The notes under the pieces are model-generated. The model did no database searches. It was not told where the DNA came from and saw only the letters and a list, made by a program, of their open reading frames with translations. This document shows, in pieces, positions 55,801-62,592 of a DNA stretch of 64,000 nucleotides. Position numbers and translations under genes: made by a program. Each line of letters starts with the position of its first letter. The first letter of the stretch is position 1. This DNA is from Desertivibrio insolitus (lineage in GTDB: Bacteria > Actinomycetota > Actinomycetes > Actinomycetales > Microbacteriaceae), in the NCBI RefSeq assembly GCF_017355965.1, contig NZ_JAFIQW010000002.1:269170-333169 (forward strand), in the 5' to 3' direction.

Positions 55801-56139
55801 GCGCTGACCCACAGCCAGGCAGGCGTGGATTCGCTGTCTGAAACCGCTCCTGTCGTGTCGTCGGATTGGGATGCCCTGATCAAAATGGCTGTGGGCGACC
55901 TGGAGCGCGAACTGCTTTCCGAGCTTGCCGCGCTTAATGTGCCGCATCTTCCCGAGCTGGGAGAGGAGATTGGCGATGGCATACCGCTCGCGATTGCCTG
56001 GCCTGAGCGGCAGCTCGCGGTGGAACTACGGCTTGACCCGTTCGAAGTTGAGCAGCTCAGAATCGCCGGTTGGACCGTCGTTCCCGCGCACGCGAAGCAC
56101 ATTCTCGCCGCGCTCGGTCTAGTGGAGGGAGCACGATGA
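49810..56139 (+). CDS. Giant DUF1998 helicase with C-terminal nuclease-like module
   Basis: A 2,109-residue superfamily 2 helicase. Motif I TTGTGSGKTEAF (about 107-118), Ia LILYPMNALANDQ, motif II is the variant DEFHTYDGAQGTD (about 236), motif VI YVQRIGRAGRL (about 1087). Cys pairs occur near 508, 617, 977, 1380, 1515. The DUF1998 part (GGTGYLAD, CADEERLACHRCL) is at about 1618-1662. Beyond it, 1757-1830 reads VPDFVL, AIYTDGLAYH, DDAQKRAILRSQG and VIAVTWKD, the Vsr/DUF559-like PD-(D/E)XK order, though the usual Glu before the Lys-type position is not obvious. In effect it joins DrmA-like and DrmB-like parts. AGGAG precedes the ATG; both ends are ATGA-coupled. Confidence 0.86.
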   Translation: MSELLPSELTQRIRESLIDYLTTTFALADQDAQRELERFLERDGEGLFRGPFIRTRLPFRPADRGWDRTLDWMPDSFVPYGHQAASFLRLSSTPSVNSRPMPTLVTTGTGSGKTEAFLIPIIDHVLRAKRENVGGVKALILYPMNALANDQAKRLTELLTKDSRLSAVTAALYTGEQIEKRTRVSVKGLITDRTVIRQSAPDILLTNYKMLDQLLLRHQDAKLWADSATSLQYIVLDEFHTYDGAQGTDVAMLLRRLGATLKSYWTDASPVTDEDRSRPLGMVTPVATSATLGDGGDPTAMVNFARTVFGDAFDADSVVTESRLSLDEWAQESTEAGAAFHPGTLAEMNAKVRELGDSPDGRAIAVAVLSALTAEDVSAATSAELLGRARRHPVVLRFVECTAAAQPLSDLADLVFKDQPAGAAPQEDRVEGVLNLLSMLSHLRAACGREAVSVDVHLWVRELTRIDRAAAATPQFRWSDDGVVLGHEALDASDAGAHESFPAIYCRHCGRSGWGVVLGATGTDLDSDDTDIRRRHLLGDDRFRPLIFAPKEADYLYFDRAGRRIDGLLWLHTRNRQLTANIPRGGDRDFDAGYVLPVLTHVGPDAGEHSKSDLCPSCQKPDGIRFLGSAIATLLSVTLSTLFGDPNLDPQEKKALVFTDSVQDAAHRAGFVQSRSHALTLRAVLRNALGDGAMNLDQLVDSAIRQAGGDSFARYRLVPPDLNANELFREYWSPGSTGSSARRAAAAVRARLLFDTLLEFGLQSRVGRTLELTGSVTAEVDAGSATALGAIGQAVWEAYDQSDVLPGAETSIPDASARIRWVRGVLERMREQGAIQHPWLDSYVKEDGNRYRIWVGRNRAIGVPAFPSGRPAPAFPRVGPKTTGAKSDNLDTVTSSQSWYALWTSKCLPGVTPGEGAKLARMLLAELERRDVIGSVKTTSSADVYFLRSDQIVIDAVSENDLDGERVLLRCNVCEALVPGSATVIDQLAEGPCTVQRCPGQLVRRRGEENFYRSLYSSTDMRRVVAREHTSLLESKTRLEYETAFKQSADNPDAPNVLVATPTLEMGIDIGDLSAVFLASLPKTVASYVQRIGRAGRLTGNSLSITYVTGRGEQLPRIGDPLSVINGSVRPPATYLSAEEILRRQFVAFVADDIGRDAAFDHPTTAQAALGSTSPGSYLGEIAARATEEMLNRFLATFDAVAPDVDRRLREWISRNGDATQLERFLAEAAGRWRATIDELSFRKAALLQTIPTLEAKAQSPAATDEDKRAERVARATLKMTDGQLGRLKGEYWISVLEEYGIFPNYTLLDDSVTLDVALSWFDPDTQSWESDSMSYQRGSASALTEFAPGATFYSRGFVVNIDAIDLGQDSTVPTPWSYCPACGYARAELPGQPALSECPRCKAKAIGDVKQRIDTVQMTSVSAQVRRDDALISDSRDERERTRYTVLTAADIDPHKVKSQWFIEGYDFGMRHLPDVDLRWVNLGPASKQATSRPLAGRDLMAPLFRVCDTCGKLDDSSRSNSREEHRPWCPRRSSHEEHTRTVALMRQLHTQGVLVRLPSTLKYDKFAVPSLSAALLLGLRELMGGAPDHIEIARITEPVGDDGEVADALLLHDVVPGGTGYLADLADPARVWSLLHAAWRTVRDCACADEERLACHRCLLPFAPPWDTGTVARETAEVHLRRILAAGEDDVPDVAQGEHGWILAEVPTVPDTSEPAIEARFRAQFAKRLKAIGATVKEKPTPHGNMLTITLPGDARVWSLEPQVHLGATVPDFVLRSTDTTIPRIAIYTDGLAYHASLTHNRIADDAQKRAILRSQGYGVIAVTWKDLDDESGQPGTPWWYSQAAVQNALSLNTSLAPGVIDAARGGPMTMLLRWLQQPDVDAWRKFGDSLPLICAGSAPAALPAGVSAATIAVAQLTSAAVQAGAAHGVSSSVGDRLRFLALLTAPNGVLSTDAALVLDDRSEALLGDGFANDWRRWLTLSNLMFLRQAPLVVGALTHSQAGVDSLSETAPVVSSDWDALIKMAVGDLERELLSELAALNVPHLPELGEEIGDGIPLAIAWPERQLAVELRLDPFEVEQLRIAGWTVVPAHAKHILAALGLVEGAR

Positions 56140-58364
56140 CGAACATCATCATGACGAAAGCGACCAACTCGGTTGATGGCGCCATCAAGAAGAAGGTTTG
56201 GGCCTTCATGGAGAAGCTCGCGCAGAGCGACGAGCTGCCGGGGCTGCACATTGAGCCGATGAAGAATCCGACGGATCCCCGTGCCCGCACGGGCCGCGTG
56301 GACGACAACTTCCGGGCTGTTCTGTTCCGGCTTGAAGGGCAGGCAGGCGAGCCGACCTACGTGTATGTGGGCACTTGGCCACACGACCGAGCGATCGAGA
56401 TTGCTTGCTCCAGGCGTTTGCAGGTGAACCCGATCAATGGTGTGGCGGAGCTCATCGCCGAGCCGTTGCCGACGTCAGAAGACCTGTTCAGCGCAGCTCC
56501 GTTGCCTTCGCCCTCCCGCTCGAGGTCACGACGCGAGGAGGCGGAGACCGAGGTATCGCTCCTGCGAGCTATTGGCATTAGCCCCCGTGATCTAGTTGAC
56601 CGTCTTGGTATGGAATCCGGGATTGCCGAGCGCGCGTTCGCCGCCCTGACCGAGGATGCGCTCCTAGAGGTCGCGGGTCTAGCGCCAGACTGGCAAGGAA
56701 TGGCACTACTCGACATTGCGGCCGGAACGGCTATTGACGAGGTTGTCGCTGCCCTCGATGTTGCCCCACGGGCGACTCCGGATCGGAAGAGCGATCAGAC
56801 GCTCATCGATGCGATGCGTCATCCCGCGTCACAGATGACCTTCGCCTTTGTCCATGACAACGACGAATTGCGTCGAGTGATTGAGGAGGGCAGTTTCGCG
56901 AATTGGCGAATCTTCCTTCACCCGGAGCAGCGGCGGTACGTAGAGCGCAATTTCAACGGCCCATTTCGTCTCTCGGGTGGGGCTGGCACCGGTAAGACGG
57001 TTGTGCTGCTCCATCGCGCTGCTCGGCTTGCGAGGCAGAACCCTCAAGCGCGCATCATCTTGACGACGTATACCGTCAATCTCGCTGAGAACATCAAGCG
57101 AGATCTCCGGGCGCTGGACGAGCAAATCCCGCTGGCGACGGCACTGGGTCAGCCGGGCATCTACGTCAATGGGATTGATGCTCTCGCCAGTGCCGCCCTG
57201 AAGCTGCGCCCCGAAGCCGTGCCAGCCGCGACTGAGGCCATCTTTGGCGAGCCGCGTCTAATCAAGGGCGTGGATGCCGCCTCCGATCGCTGGTCTTCTG
57301 CACTCGCCGCGAGCGGAGTGAGCGGGCTGCCGGCGGAGATTGCGTCGCCGACGTTCCTGGCTGAGGAGTACGAATCGATCGTCTTGCCAAACACAATCTC
57401 GACCCGGGAACGATACTTCACGGTACGTCGCCCGGGTCGTCACGTCGCTCTAGACCGTAGCAAGCGCGATCAGATTTGGAAGGTAATCGCCGCCTATCGG
57501 GCGCTTCACCGCATGGAAGGCACCGCGGACTTCGACGAGATTGCGGCCGTGGCAGCGCAAGTTTTTGATGCGGCGGGCGTGCCGCGACCGGCTGACCATG
57601 TCCTCGTCGACGAGGGGCAGGATCTAGTGCCCGCAAAGTGGCGTCTTCTTCGCTCCTTGGCCCCGGAAGGCGTCAACGATCTGTTCATAGCCGAGGATTC
57701 GCATCAGCGGATCTATGGTGCCCGAACGGTCCTCTCCCGGTGGGGTATCCGGGTCGTCGGTCGGTCCCAACGATTGACGCTCAACTATCGAACGACGGCG
57801 CAAAATCTTGGCTACGCGGTGGCTGTGCTCAAGGGCGGAGACTACGAGGACCTTGAGTCCGAGGCGGAGTCGACCGCGGGTTACCGGTCGTCACGCATTG
57901 GGCCGCACCCGGAGCGCCGAGGCTTCACGAGCCTCATTGAAGAGTTGGATTACGTGGCCAATCTCATCAAGGGTTGGATAGACGACGACCCCAAGGGGTC
58001 GCTCGCAGTGCTCGTTCGTACGCAAGGGCTCAGGGACACCGTTGCCCGCGCGTTATCGGAGCGAGGCGTTCCAGCGTCCGCTGTGGACCGGGTAGAGCGG
58101 GGCGGCTCGAACGTCGCCGTGATGACTCTGCATCGGGCTAAAGGTGTCGAGTTCTCGCGCGTCTGCATTGTTGGGGCTGGAGCGGACAACATCCCGAATC
58201 CGGCCGTGATGAAGTCGGCGGTGGCTCACGGGGCCGAAGGAGACGCTGAGCTCCGTGAGCGCTCTCTCCTGTATGTGGGAGCGACTCGCGCCCGGGACGT
58301 GCTCTCGATCACCTGGACCGGCGAACCGAGCAGGTTGCTGAGTTCGGTAGAAACAGGAGCCTAA
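56136..58364 (+). CDS. RelE/ParE-like domain fused to UvrD-type helicase
   Basis: A 742-residue two-part protein. Residues 1-100 follow the RelE/ParE toxin pattern: KKKVWAFMEKL, a basic loop, TGRVDDNFRAVLFRLEG and YVYVGTWPHDRAIEIACSR. A ~110-residue linker holds helix-hairpin-like pairs. The rest is a superfamily 1 helicase: GGAGTGKTVVLLHRAA (about 279-294), LVDEGQDL (about 489), LTLNYRTT, VMTLHRAKGVEF (about 661) and LYVGATRARD. GAGGGAG precedes the ATG, which overlaps the upstream stop. Last gene of the methylase operon, in the position where DISARM has the PLD protein DrmC. Whether the RelE part cuts RNA or only docks proteins is unknown. Confidence 0.82.
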   Translation: MTNIIMTKATNSVDGAIKKKVWAFMEKLAQSDELPGLHIEPMKNPTDPRARTGRVDDNFRAVLFRLEGQAGEPTYVYVGTWPHDRAIEIACSRRLQVNPINGVAELIAEPLPTSEDLFSAAPLPSPSRSRSRREEAETEVSLLRAIGISPRDLVDRLGMESGIAERAFAALTEDALLEVAGLAPDWQGMALLDIAAGTAIDEVVAALDVAPRATPDRKSDQTLIDAMRHPASQMTFAFVHDNDELRRVIEEGSFANWRIFLHPEQRRYVERNFNGPFRLSGGAGTGKTVVLLHRAARLARQNPQARIILTTYTVNLAENIKRDLRALDEQIPLATALGQPGIYVNGIDALASAALKLRPEAVPAATEAIFGEPRLIKGVDAASDRWSSALAASGVSGLPAEIASPTFLAEEYESIVLPNTISTRERYFTVRRPGRHVALDRSKRDQIWKVIAAYRALHRMEGTADFDEIAAVAAQVFDAAGVPRPADHVLVDEGQDLVPAKWRLLRSLAPEGVNDLFIAEDSHQRIYGARTVLSRWGIRVVGRSQRLTLNYRTTAQNLGYAVAVLKGGDYEDLESEAESTAGYRSSRIGPHPERRGFTSLIEELDYVANLIKGWIDDDPKGSLAVLVRTQGLRDTVARALSERGVPASAVDRVERGGSNVAVMTLHRAKGVEFSRVCIVGAGADNIPNPAVMKSAVAHGAEGDAELRERSLLYVGATRARDVLSITWTGEPSRLLSSVETGA

Positions 58365-58369
58365 AAGCT

Positions 58370-59392
58370 TTAGCGGTTGCCGCTCGGCGCTCGCTTCCCC
58401 CGACCCAAGCTGAACGTCCGGTTCAATGCGACGAACGCGGCCGAGCCTGTTGCGAGGGCGAGCGCAACCCGTCGTCCCGTCCGCTTCTTGCCCTTCCAGC
58501 CGCCGGTGATGCTCGCCTCCTCGACCGAGGTGATCGGCGCATAGAGGATCCCGGTCCCGTTCGGGGCGCTCTTTTCGAGCGACAGATGCCCTGTGGCGGT
58601 CTGGACGGCCATCGACGCCTCGACGCTCGTTGGCGACACCTTGTGCTGCTTCACCATGCTCTTCGCGATGGCGCCGACCACGACCTCGTGCTTCGGTTTT
58701 GCCGCCGCCTTGAGGATCGCCTTCGCTACCAGCTCCGGGGGATACACCGGAGGCATGGCCTTCACCTGTCGACCGGTGTAGTTGCCGGAGTGCTGGAAGA
58801 AGCGGGTGTCGATCGCCGCGGGCAGGATCGAGACGACTTCGATCTTCGACTTCTGCAGCATCAGTTCCGACCGCAGGCTCGTGCCGAGAGCACGCACCGC
58901 CGCCTTCGCCATCGAGTAGGGCGCAACGTACGGCTGCGGAACCACTCCGGACACGGATGACACGTTGATCAGCACGCCGTGACCCTTGCCCGGTTTGCCC
59001 TGCTTCTGCATGATCGGCAGCGCGGCTCGGGCGCCGTGAACGTAGCCCATGACGTCGACGGTCAGCACGCGGCGGAAGTCGTCGAGGGGCATGTCCAGGA
59101 ACGGGGAGAACACGGAGACCGCGGCATCGTTCACCCAGACGTCGATCCCGCCGAACTCCTCCACCGCGGCGAGTGCGAGCTCGTCGACGGCGTTCATGTC
59201 GGTAACATCCGTCGGAACGGCCAAAGCCTGCACCCTGTGCCTACGGCACTGCTGGGCGACCTCTTCCAGAGCGTCCTCGCTGCGCGCGGCGAGTACCAGG
59301 TTGGCCCCCTCCTTCGCGAAGCGTAGGGCCGTGGCCCGCCCGATTCCGCTGGAGGCTCCCGTGATCACGACAGTGGCGTTCTTGAGCTTCAT
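58370..59392 (-). CDS. Short-chain dehydrogenase/reductase
   Basis: A 340-residue NAD(P)-dependent oxidoreductase. Cofactor loop TGASSGIGRA (about 11-20), catalytic Ser in NVSSVSG, Tyr-Lys in YSMAK, with NDAAV in place of the usual NNAG. After the 250-residue Rossmann core comes a C-terminal extension ending in a hydrophobic stretch (ALALATGSAAFVALNRTF) and a basic tail, suggesting membrane association. The substrate is unknown. TAGCGT sits 6 nt before the ATG, so it is probably leaderless. It converges with the UvrD-type gene with 5 bp between stops, which marks the probable right edge of the defence operon. Confidence 0.88.
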   Translation of the reverse strand: MKLKNATVVITGASSGIGRATALRFAKEGANLVLAARSEDALEEVAQQCRRHRVQALAVPTDVTDMNAVDELALAAVEEFGGIDVWVNDAAVSVFSPFLDMPLDDFRRVLTVDVMGYVHGARAALPIMQKQGKPGKGHGVLINVSSVSGVVPQPYVAPYSMAKAAVRALGTSLRSELMLQKSKIEVVSILPAAIDTRFFQHSGNYTGRQVKAMPPVYPPELVAKAILKAAAKPKHEVVVGAIAKSMVKQHKVSPTSVEASMAVQTATGHLSLEKSAPNGTGILYAPITSVEEASITGGWKGKKRTGRRVALALATGSAAFVALNRTFSLGRGKRAPSGNR

Positions 59393-59398
59393 TCTTCG

Positions 59399-59404
59399 AC
59401 GCTA
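59399..59404 (-). promoter_or_regulatory. -10 element, leaderless type
   Basis: TAGCGT on the minus strand, then 6 nt, then the ATG at 59392. Identical hexamer and spacing to the site at 8958. Confidence 0.55.
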
Positions 59405-59489
59405 TGACCGGCGGCGGTGTCATCCGTAGGGCTGGCGGGAAACGCGGAACGGTCTCTCAGGTGCCGCCCGACCTCGAGGGGCGGCTGAC

Positions 59490-60125
59490 CTACTCGTGCC
59501 AGAAGAGCCTGGCCGGCTTGCCGACCCGGCCGGTGCTCATCTGACCCGTTGCGCTGAGTTGGGGTTCCATGAGCCGGCGGAACGTATCCCGGGCTAGCGG
59601 TTGACCGGCGACCGCCTCGTGGAGCTTGCGCAGTTCACGCAGGGTGAACGGCCGCTGCAACAGGCGCGCCGGGTCCGGGTGCTCCTCGTAGGAGGCGCGG
59701 AGCGCGGCGACGGCGGCTTCGATGATCTCGCCGTGTCCGTAGGGGAGGCCTCGCAGCTCGTCGGCGTCGACGGGCACCAGTCGTGCGTCCGACTCCGTCA
59801 GGTCGAGTCTCGACGCGGGAACCGCGTCGACGTGGGCCACCGACAGCACCCAGCCGCGGTCGTCGCGGCCGGGCTCGTCGAACACCTTCAGCTGGCGAGG
59901 CGCGAGACCCGTGACGCCCGCCTTCTGGCGCAGCGAACGCAGCACCGCGTCGGCGAGACGCTCGTTCTCGTGCAGGAACGTGCCGGGAAGCCGCCACCCC
60001 TCCTTGTTGTGCACAAGCAGGACTGACAGTGCCTCGTCGGGCGGCACGGTCAGCACGGCAGTGTCCACCGCGACCGAGGGGCGCGGATAGTCCTCGAGCG
60101 TCTTGCCTGATGAGTCGCGGTACAC
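59490..60125 (-). CDS. NrtR-like Nudix-wHTH regulator
   Basis: A 211-residue two-domain protein. The N-terminal half is a Nudix fold (AVDTAVLTVPPDEALSVLLV, then GWRLPGTFLHENERLADAVL), and the C-terminal 70 residues form the NrtR-type winged helix (FTLRELRKLHEAV, RDTFRRLMEPQL, GKPARLFWHE). NrtR proteins bind ADP-ribose-type ligands and control NAD genes. The Nudix box is degenerate (RSLRQKAGV instead of RELxEExGx), so hydrolysis is unlikely and it should be a sensor. GTG start follows a GATAAT -10 box by 6 nt. It is divergent from ADP-ribose genes, which it likely regulates. Confidence 0.85.
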   Translation of the reverse strand: MYRDSSGKTLEDYPRPSVAVDTAVLTVPPDEALSVLLVHNKEGWRLPGTFLHENERLADAVLRSLRQKAGVTGLAPRQLKVFDEPGRDDRGWVLSVAHVDAVPASRLDLTESDARLVPVDADELRGLPYGHGEIIEAAVAALRASYEEHPDPARLLQRPFTLRELRKLHEAVAGQPLARDTFRRLMEPQLSATGQMSTGRVGKPARLFWHE

Positions 60126-60131
60126 GAGTCG

Positions 60132-60137
60132 ATTATC
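60132..60137 (-). promoter_or_regulatory. -10 element, leaderless type
   Basis: GATAAT on the minus strand, 6 nt before the GTG at 60125. A short inverted repeat GTAG-CCC-CTAC at 60160-60170, between the two divergent genes, could be the regulator's site; weak evidence. Confidence 0.5.
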
Positions 60138-60211
60138 GCACTCTTGCGCAAAGTCGGTGGTAGCCCCTACTGTCGGGATTAGAGCATATGCGAGCTAATC
60201 AGGAGCCAATG

Positions 60212-61120
60212 ATGACCACGACGAATACCCTGCATGTCGGACATGGCATGCACGAAGGCGCCCTGTCCCTCTTCCCGGTCTGGATCGACGGGCCGGCCGT
60301 TGCCGGAGTGAGCTGGAACGCCGGTCGGCTGCAGGTCGACGAACAGGAGAACGGGCCCTCGGTAGGGCACCTGACGGTCTCCAACTCTGCCCCCCGCCCC
60401 GTCGTCGTGCTCGAGGGCGACCTGCTCGAGGGTGGATGGCAGAACCGCATGCTCGCCCAGAGCGCCGTGATCGCGGGCGGGGAGCGACGTCGCGTAGACG
60501 TGGTGTGCGTCGAGAAGGGTCGCTGGGGCGGCGACTCCGGACACTCGGCGCGCGGCCGCAAGGCGGCGCTGCGGGTGCGCCACGGCAGCGTGAGCCGGCG
60601 ATCCGATGACCGGCAAGGCGAGGTGTGGCGTCGGGTGGGCCGCTACGAACGGGAGCTGGGCAGTACCCGGACCTCGTCGATGGTCGAGCACCTCGACCGC
60701 GCGCAGGGATCCGCCCTTCGCCTCATCGAGGGTCAGCGGGGCGTCGTGATCGGCATCGGAGGCGCGATCGTCGGCGCCGAGCTGTTCGGCAGCTCGAAGG
60801 CGCTCGCGAGCAGATGGCAGGGTGTCGTCGACGCCGCGAGGCTCGACGCGCGGCTTGCTTCGGCGACCCGCACGACGTCGGCTGACGCGCGCCGCTTCAT
60901 CCGCAAGCTTGGAGCTCTGCCCCTCGAACGAGGCGACGCGGACGGCGCCGCACAGCGGCTAGCGTCGCGACACGAGCAGCTGACCCTGTCCGGACTGGCG
61001 CTCGCCTCACCCGAGCAGAGCTCGTTTGAGGACGCCGTCGGACGCATGTTCGCGGAAGTCGACGCGGTGCTGCACCTCGCGGTGTTCAACGAGGCGCATC
61101 CGCTGCTGGCGCAGGACTGA
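60212..61120 (+). CDS. ARPP-family protein (ADP-ribosylglycohydrolase-associated)
   Basis: A 302-residue soluble protein. The first 120 residues carry the ARPP hallmark segments: GALSLFPVWIDGP, VVVLEGDLLEGGWQNRMLAQS and a conserved GGERRRVDVVCVEKGRW. This domain was named for its genomic association with ADP-ribosylglycohydrolases and rhodanese/phosphatase proteins; its biochemistry is unknown. The rest is helical. The second of two adjacent ATGs (60212) is chosen because AGGAG lies 6 nt upstream. The next gene encodes exactly such a glycohydrolase-phosphatase, 29 bp downstream, so both are one transcription unit. Confidence 0.8.
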   Translation: MTTTNTLHVGHGMHEGALSLFPVWIDGPAVAGVSWNAGRLQVDEQENGPSVGHLTVSNSAPRPVVVLEGDLLEGGWQNRMLAQSAVIAGGERRRVDVVCVEKGRWGGDSGHSARGRKAALRVRHGSVSRRSDDRQGEVWRRVGRYERELGSTRTSSMVEHLDRAQGSALRLIEGQRGVVIGIGGAIVGAELFGSSKALASRWQGVVDAARLDARLASATRTTSADARRFIRKLGALPLERGDADGAAQRLASRHEQLTLSGLALASPEQSSFEDAVGRMFAEVDAVLHLAVFNEAHPLLAQD

Positions 61121-61149
61121 GTGACGACATACGAACGAAGGGAGTGATC

Positions 61150-62592
61150 ATGGCGAAGAAATCGAGCTCGGCCCAGATGGACCGTGCGGTCGGAGTGCTG
61201 CTCGGTCTGGCATCCGGAGACGCGCTCGGCGCCGGCTACGAGTTCGGCCCCGCCCTCGACGACGATGTCGCGGTCACCATGAAGGGCGGCGGACCCTTCG
61301 GCTTCGAGCCGGGGGAGTGGACGGATGACACGAGCATGGCGATCCCGCTCGCGCAGGCCGCGGCTCGCGGCGAGCGGTTCGACGACCCGGAGATACTCGG
61401 TCGCGTTGTCGCCGAGTGGCTCGACTGGGCGCGTGACGCGAAGGATGTCGGCGCCCAAACCCGTGCCGCCTTCCGGCGAATCGATGAGCCGACCGAGGAG
61501 CAGGCCCGCGCGGCGGCGCGGGCAGTGCATGAAGCGGCAGGACGATCAGCGGGCAACGGTTCGTTGATGCGCACGGCGCCGGTGGCGCTCGCATACCTCG
61601 ATGACGAGAAAGGCTTGGCCGCCGCTGCGCGGCGCGTCAGTGACCTCACGCACTTCGAGCAGGATGCCGGCGACGCGTGCGTGCTCTGGTGTCTGGCGAT
61701 CCGTCACGCGGTGCTCGAGGGGGAGTACGACCTGCGGACGCAGCTGACGTGGCTTCCGGAGGACCGGCGAGCCGTGTGGGGCCAGCGCATCGACGAGGCT
61801 GAGGCGAAAGAGCCTCGGGACTTCCATCACAACGGCTGGGTCGTCGAGGCGCTGCAGGGCGCCTGGTCGGGGCTTGTACACGGCGGCGGCTTCGTCGACA
61901 GCGTCGAGCGCGCCGTCCGCGGCGGCCACGACACCGACACGGTCGCGGCGATCGCAGGCTCGCTCGCCGGTGCACGCTGGGGCGCGTCCGCGGTCCCCGC
62001 CCGCTGGCGCCGGGTGCTGCACGGGTGGCCGCGGCTGCGCGCCCGCGATCTCGTGGCGCTCGCCGCACTTGCGGCGCGGGGTGGCCAGCCTGACAGTCAC
62101 GGCTGGCCGACCGCGGAGCGGATGGACTATCCGGACTGGGGTGATGTGTCGGCGCTCGTCCAGCATCCGCACGACGACGGTGTGTGGATCGGCGCGGTCG
62201 GATCTCTCGACGTTGCGGACGTCGACGCGGTCGTCTCGCTCTGTCGGGTCGGCACCGGTCAGATCCGCGTCGATCCGGCTGATCATGTCGAGATGTGGTT
62301 GATCGACCGCCCCGACAGCAACGAGAACCTCGAGCTCGTGCTCGCCGACGCGGCGGATGCGATCGCGGCGTTCCGGGCTGAGGGGAAGCGGGTGCTGCTG
62401 CATTGCGTGCAGGCGCAGAGCCGCACGCCGTCGGTGGCGGCGCTGTACTCGGCACGGCACCTTGGGGTGCCGCTCGAGTCCGCGTTCCGCGACGTTGAGG
62501 CCGTACTTCCGACTGCCATGCCGAAGCCGTTCCTCAGGAGTGCTGCGGAGAGGGTACTGCTGACTAACCCGCGTGCAGCCCAAGCTCGGTAA
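61150..62592 (+). CDS. ADP-ribosylglycohydrolase fused to a protein-tyrosine-phosphatase-like domain
   Basis: A 480-residue fusion. Residues 1-300 are an ADP-ribosylglycohydrolase with metal-binding motifs GEWTDDTSMA (about 56-65) and the late GGHDTDTVAAIAG (about 254), plus AGNGSLMRTAPVAL. The C-terminal ~150 residues are a dual-specificity-phosphatase-like domain with active-site HCVQAQSRTPS (HC-x5-R, about 417) and an upstream Asp in DRPDS. Family knowledge suggests removal of ADP-ribose from proteins or nucleic acids and dephosphorylation of ADP-ribose phosphates. ATG at 61150 has GGAG upstream. Its last 29 nt overlap the 3' end of the convergent SIR2-type gene. Confidence 0.88.
   Translation: MAKKSSSAQMDRAVGVLLGLASGDALGAGYEFGPALDDDVAVTMKGGGPFGFEPGEWTDDTSMAIPLAQAAARGERFDDPEILGRVVAEWLDWARDAKDVGAQTRAAFRRIDEPTEEQARAAARAVHEAAGRSAGNGSLMRTAPVALAYLDDEKGLAAAARRVSDLTHFEQDAGDACVLWCLAIRHAVLEGEYDLRTQLTWLPEDRRAVWGQRIDEAEAKEPRDFHHNGWVVEALQGAWSGLVHGGGFVDSVERAVRGGHDTDTVAAIAGSLAGARWGASAVPARWRRVLHGWPRLRARDLVALAALAARGGQPDSHGWPTAERMDYPDWGDVSALVQHPHDDGVWIGAVGSLDVADVDAVVSLCRVGTGQIRVDPADHVEMWLIDRPDSNENLELVLADAADAIAAFRAEGKRVLLHCVQAQSRTPSVAALYSARHLGVPLESAFRDVEAVLPTAMPKPFLRSAAERVLLTNPRAAQAR

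Noticed and set aside
42304-58364. Canonical class 1 DISARM or a BREX system
   Set aside because: No separate DrmB or PLD-type DrmC is found, and no PglZ, BrxC or BrxA; the gene set fits neither definition, although DrmD/DrmMI-like proteins are present.
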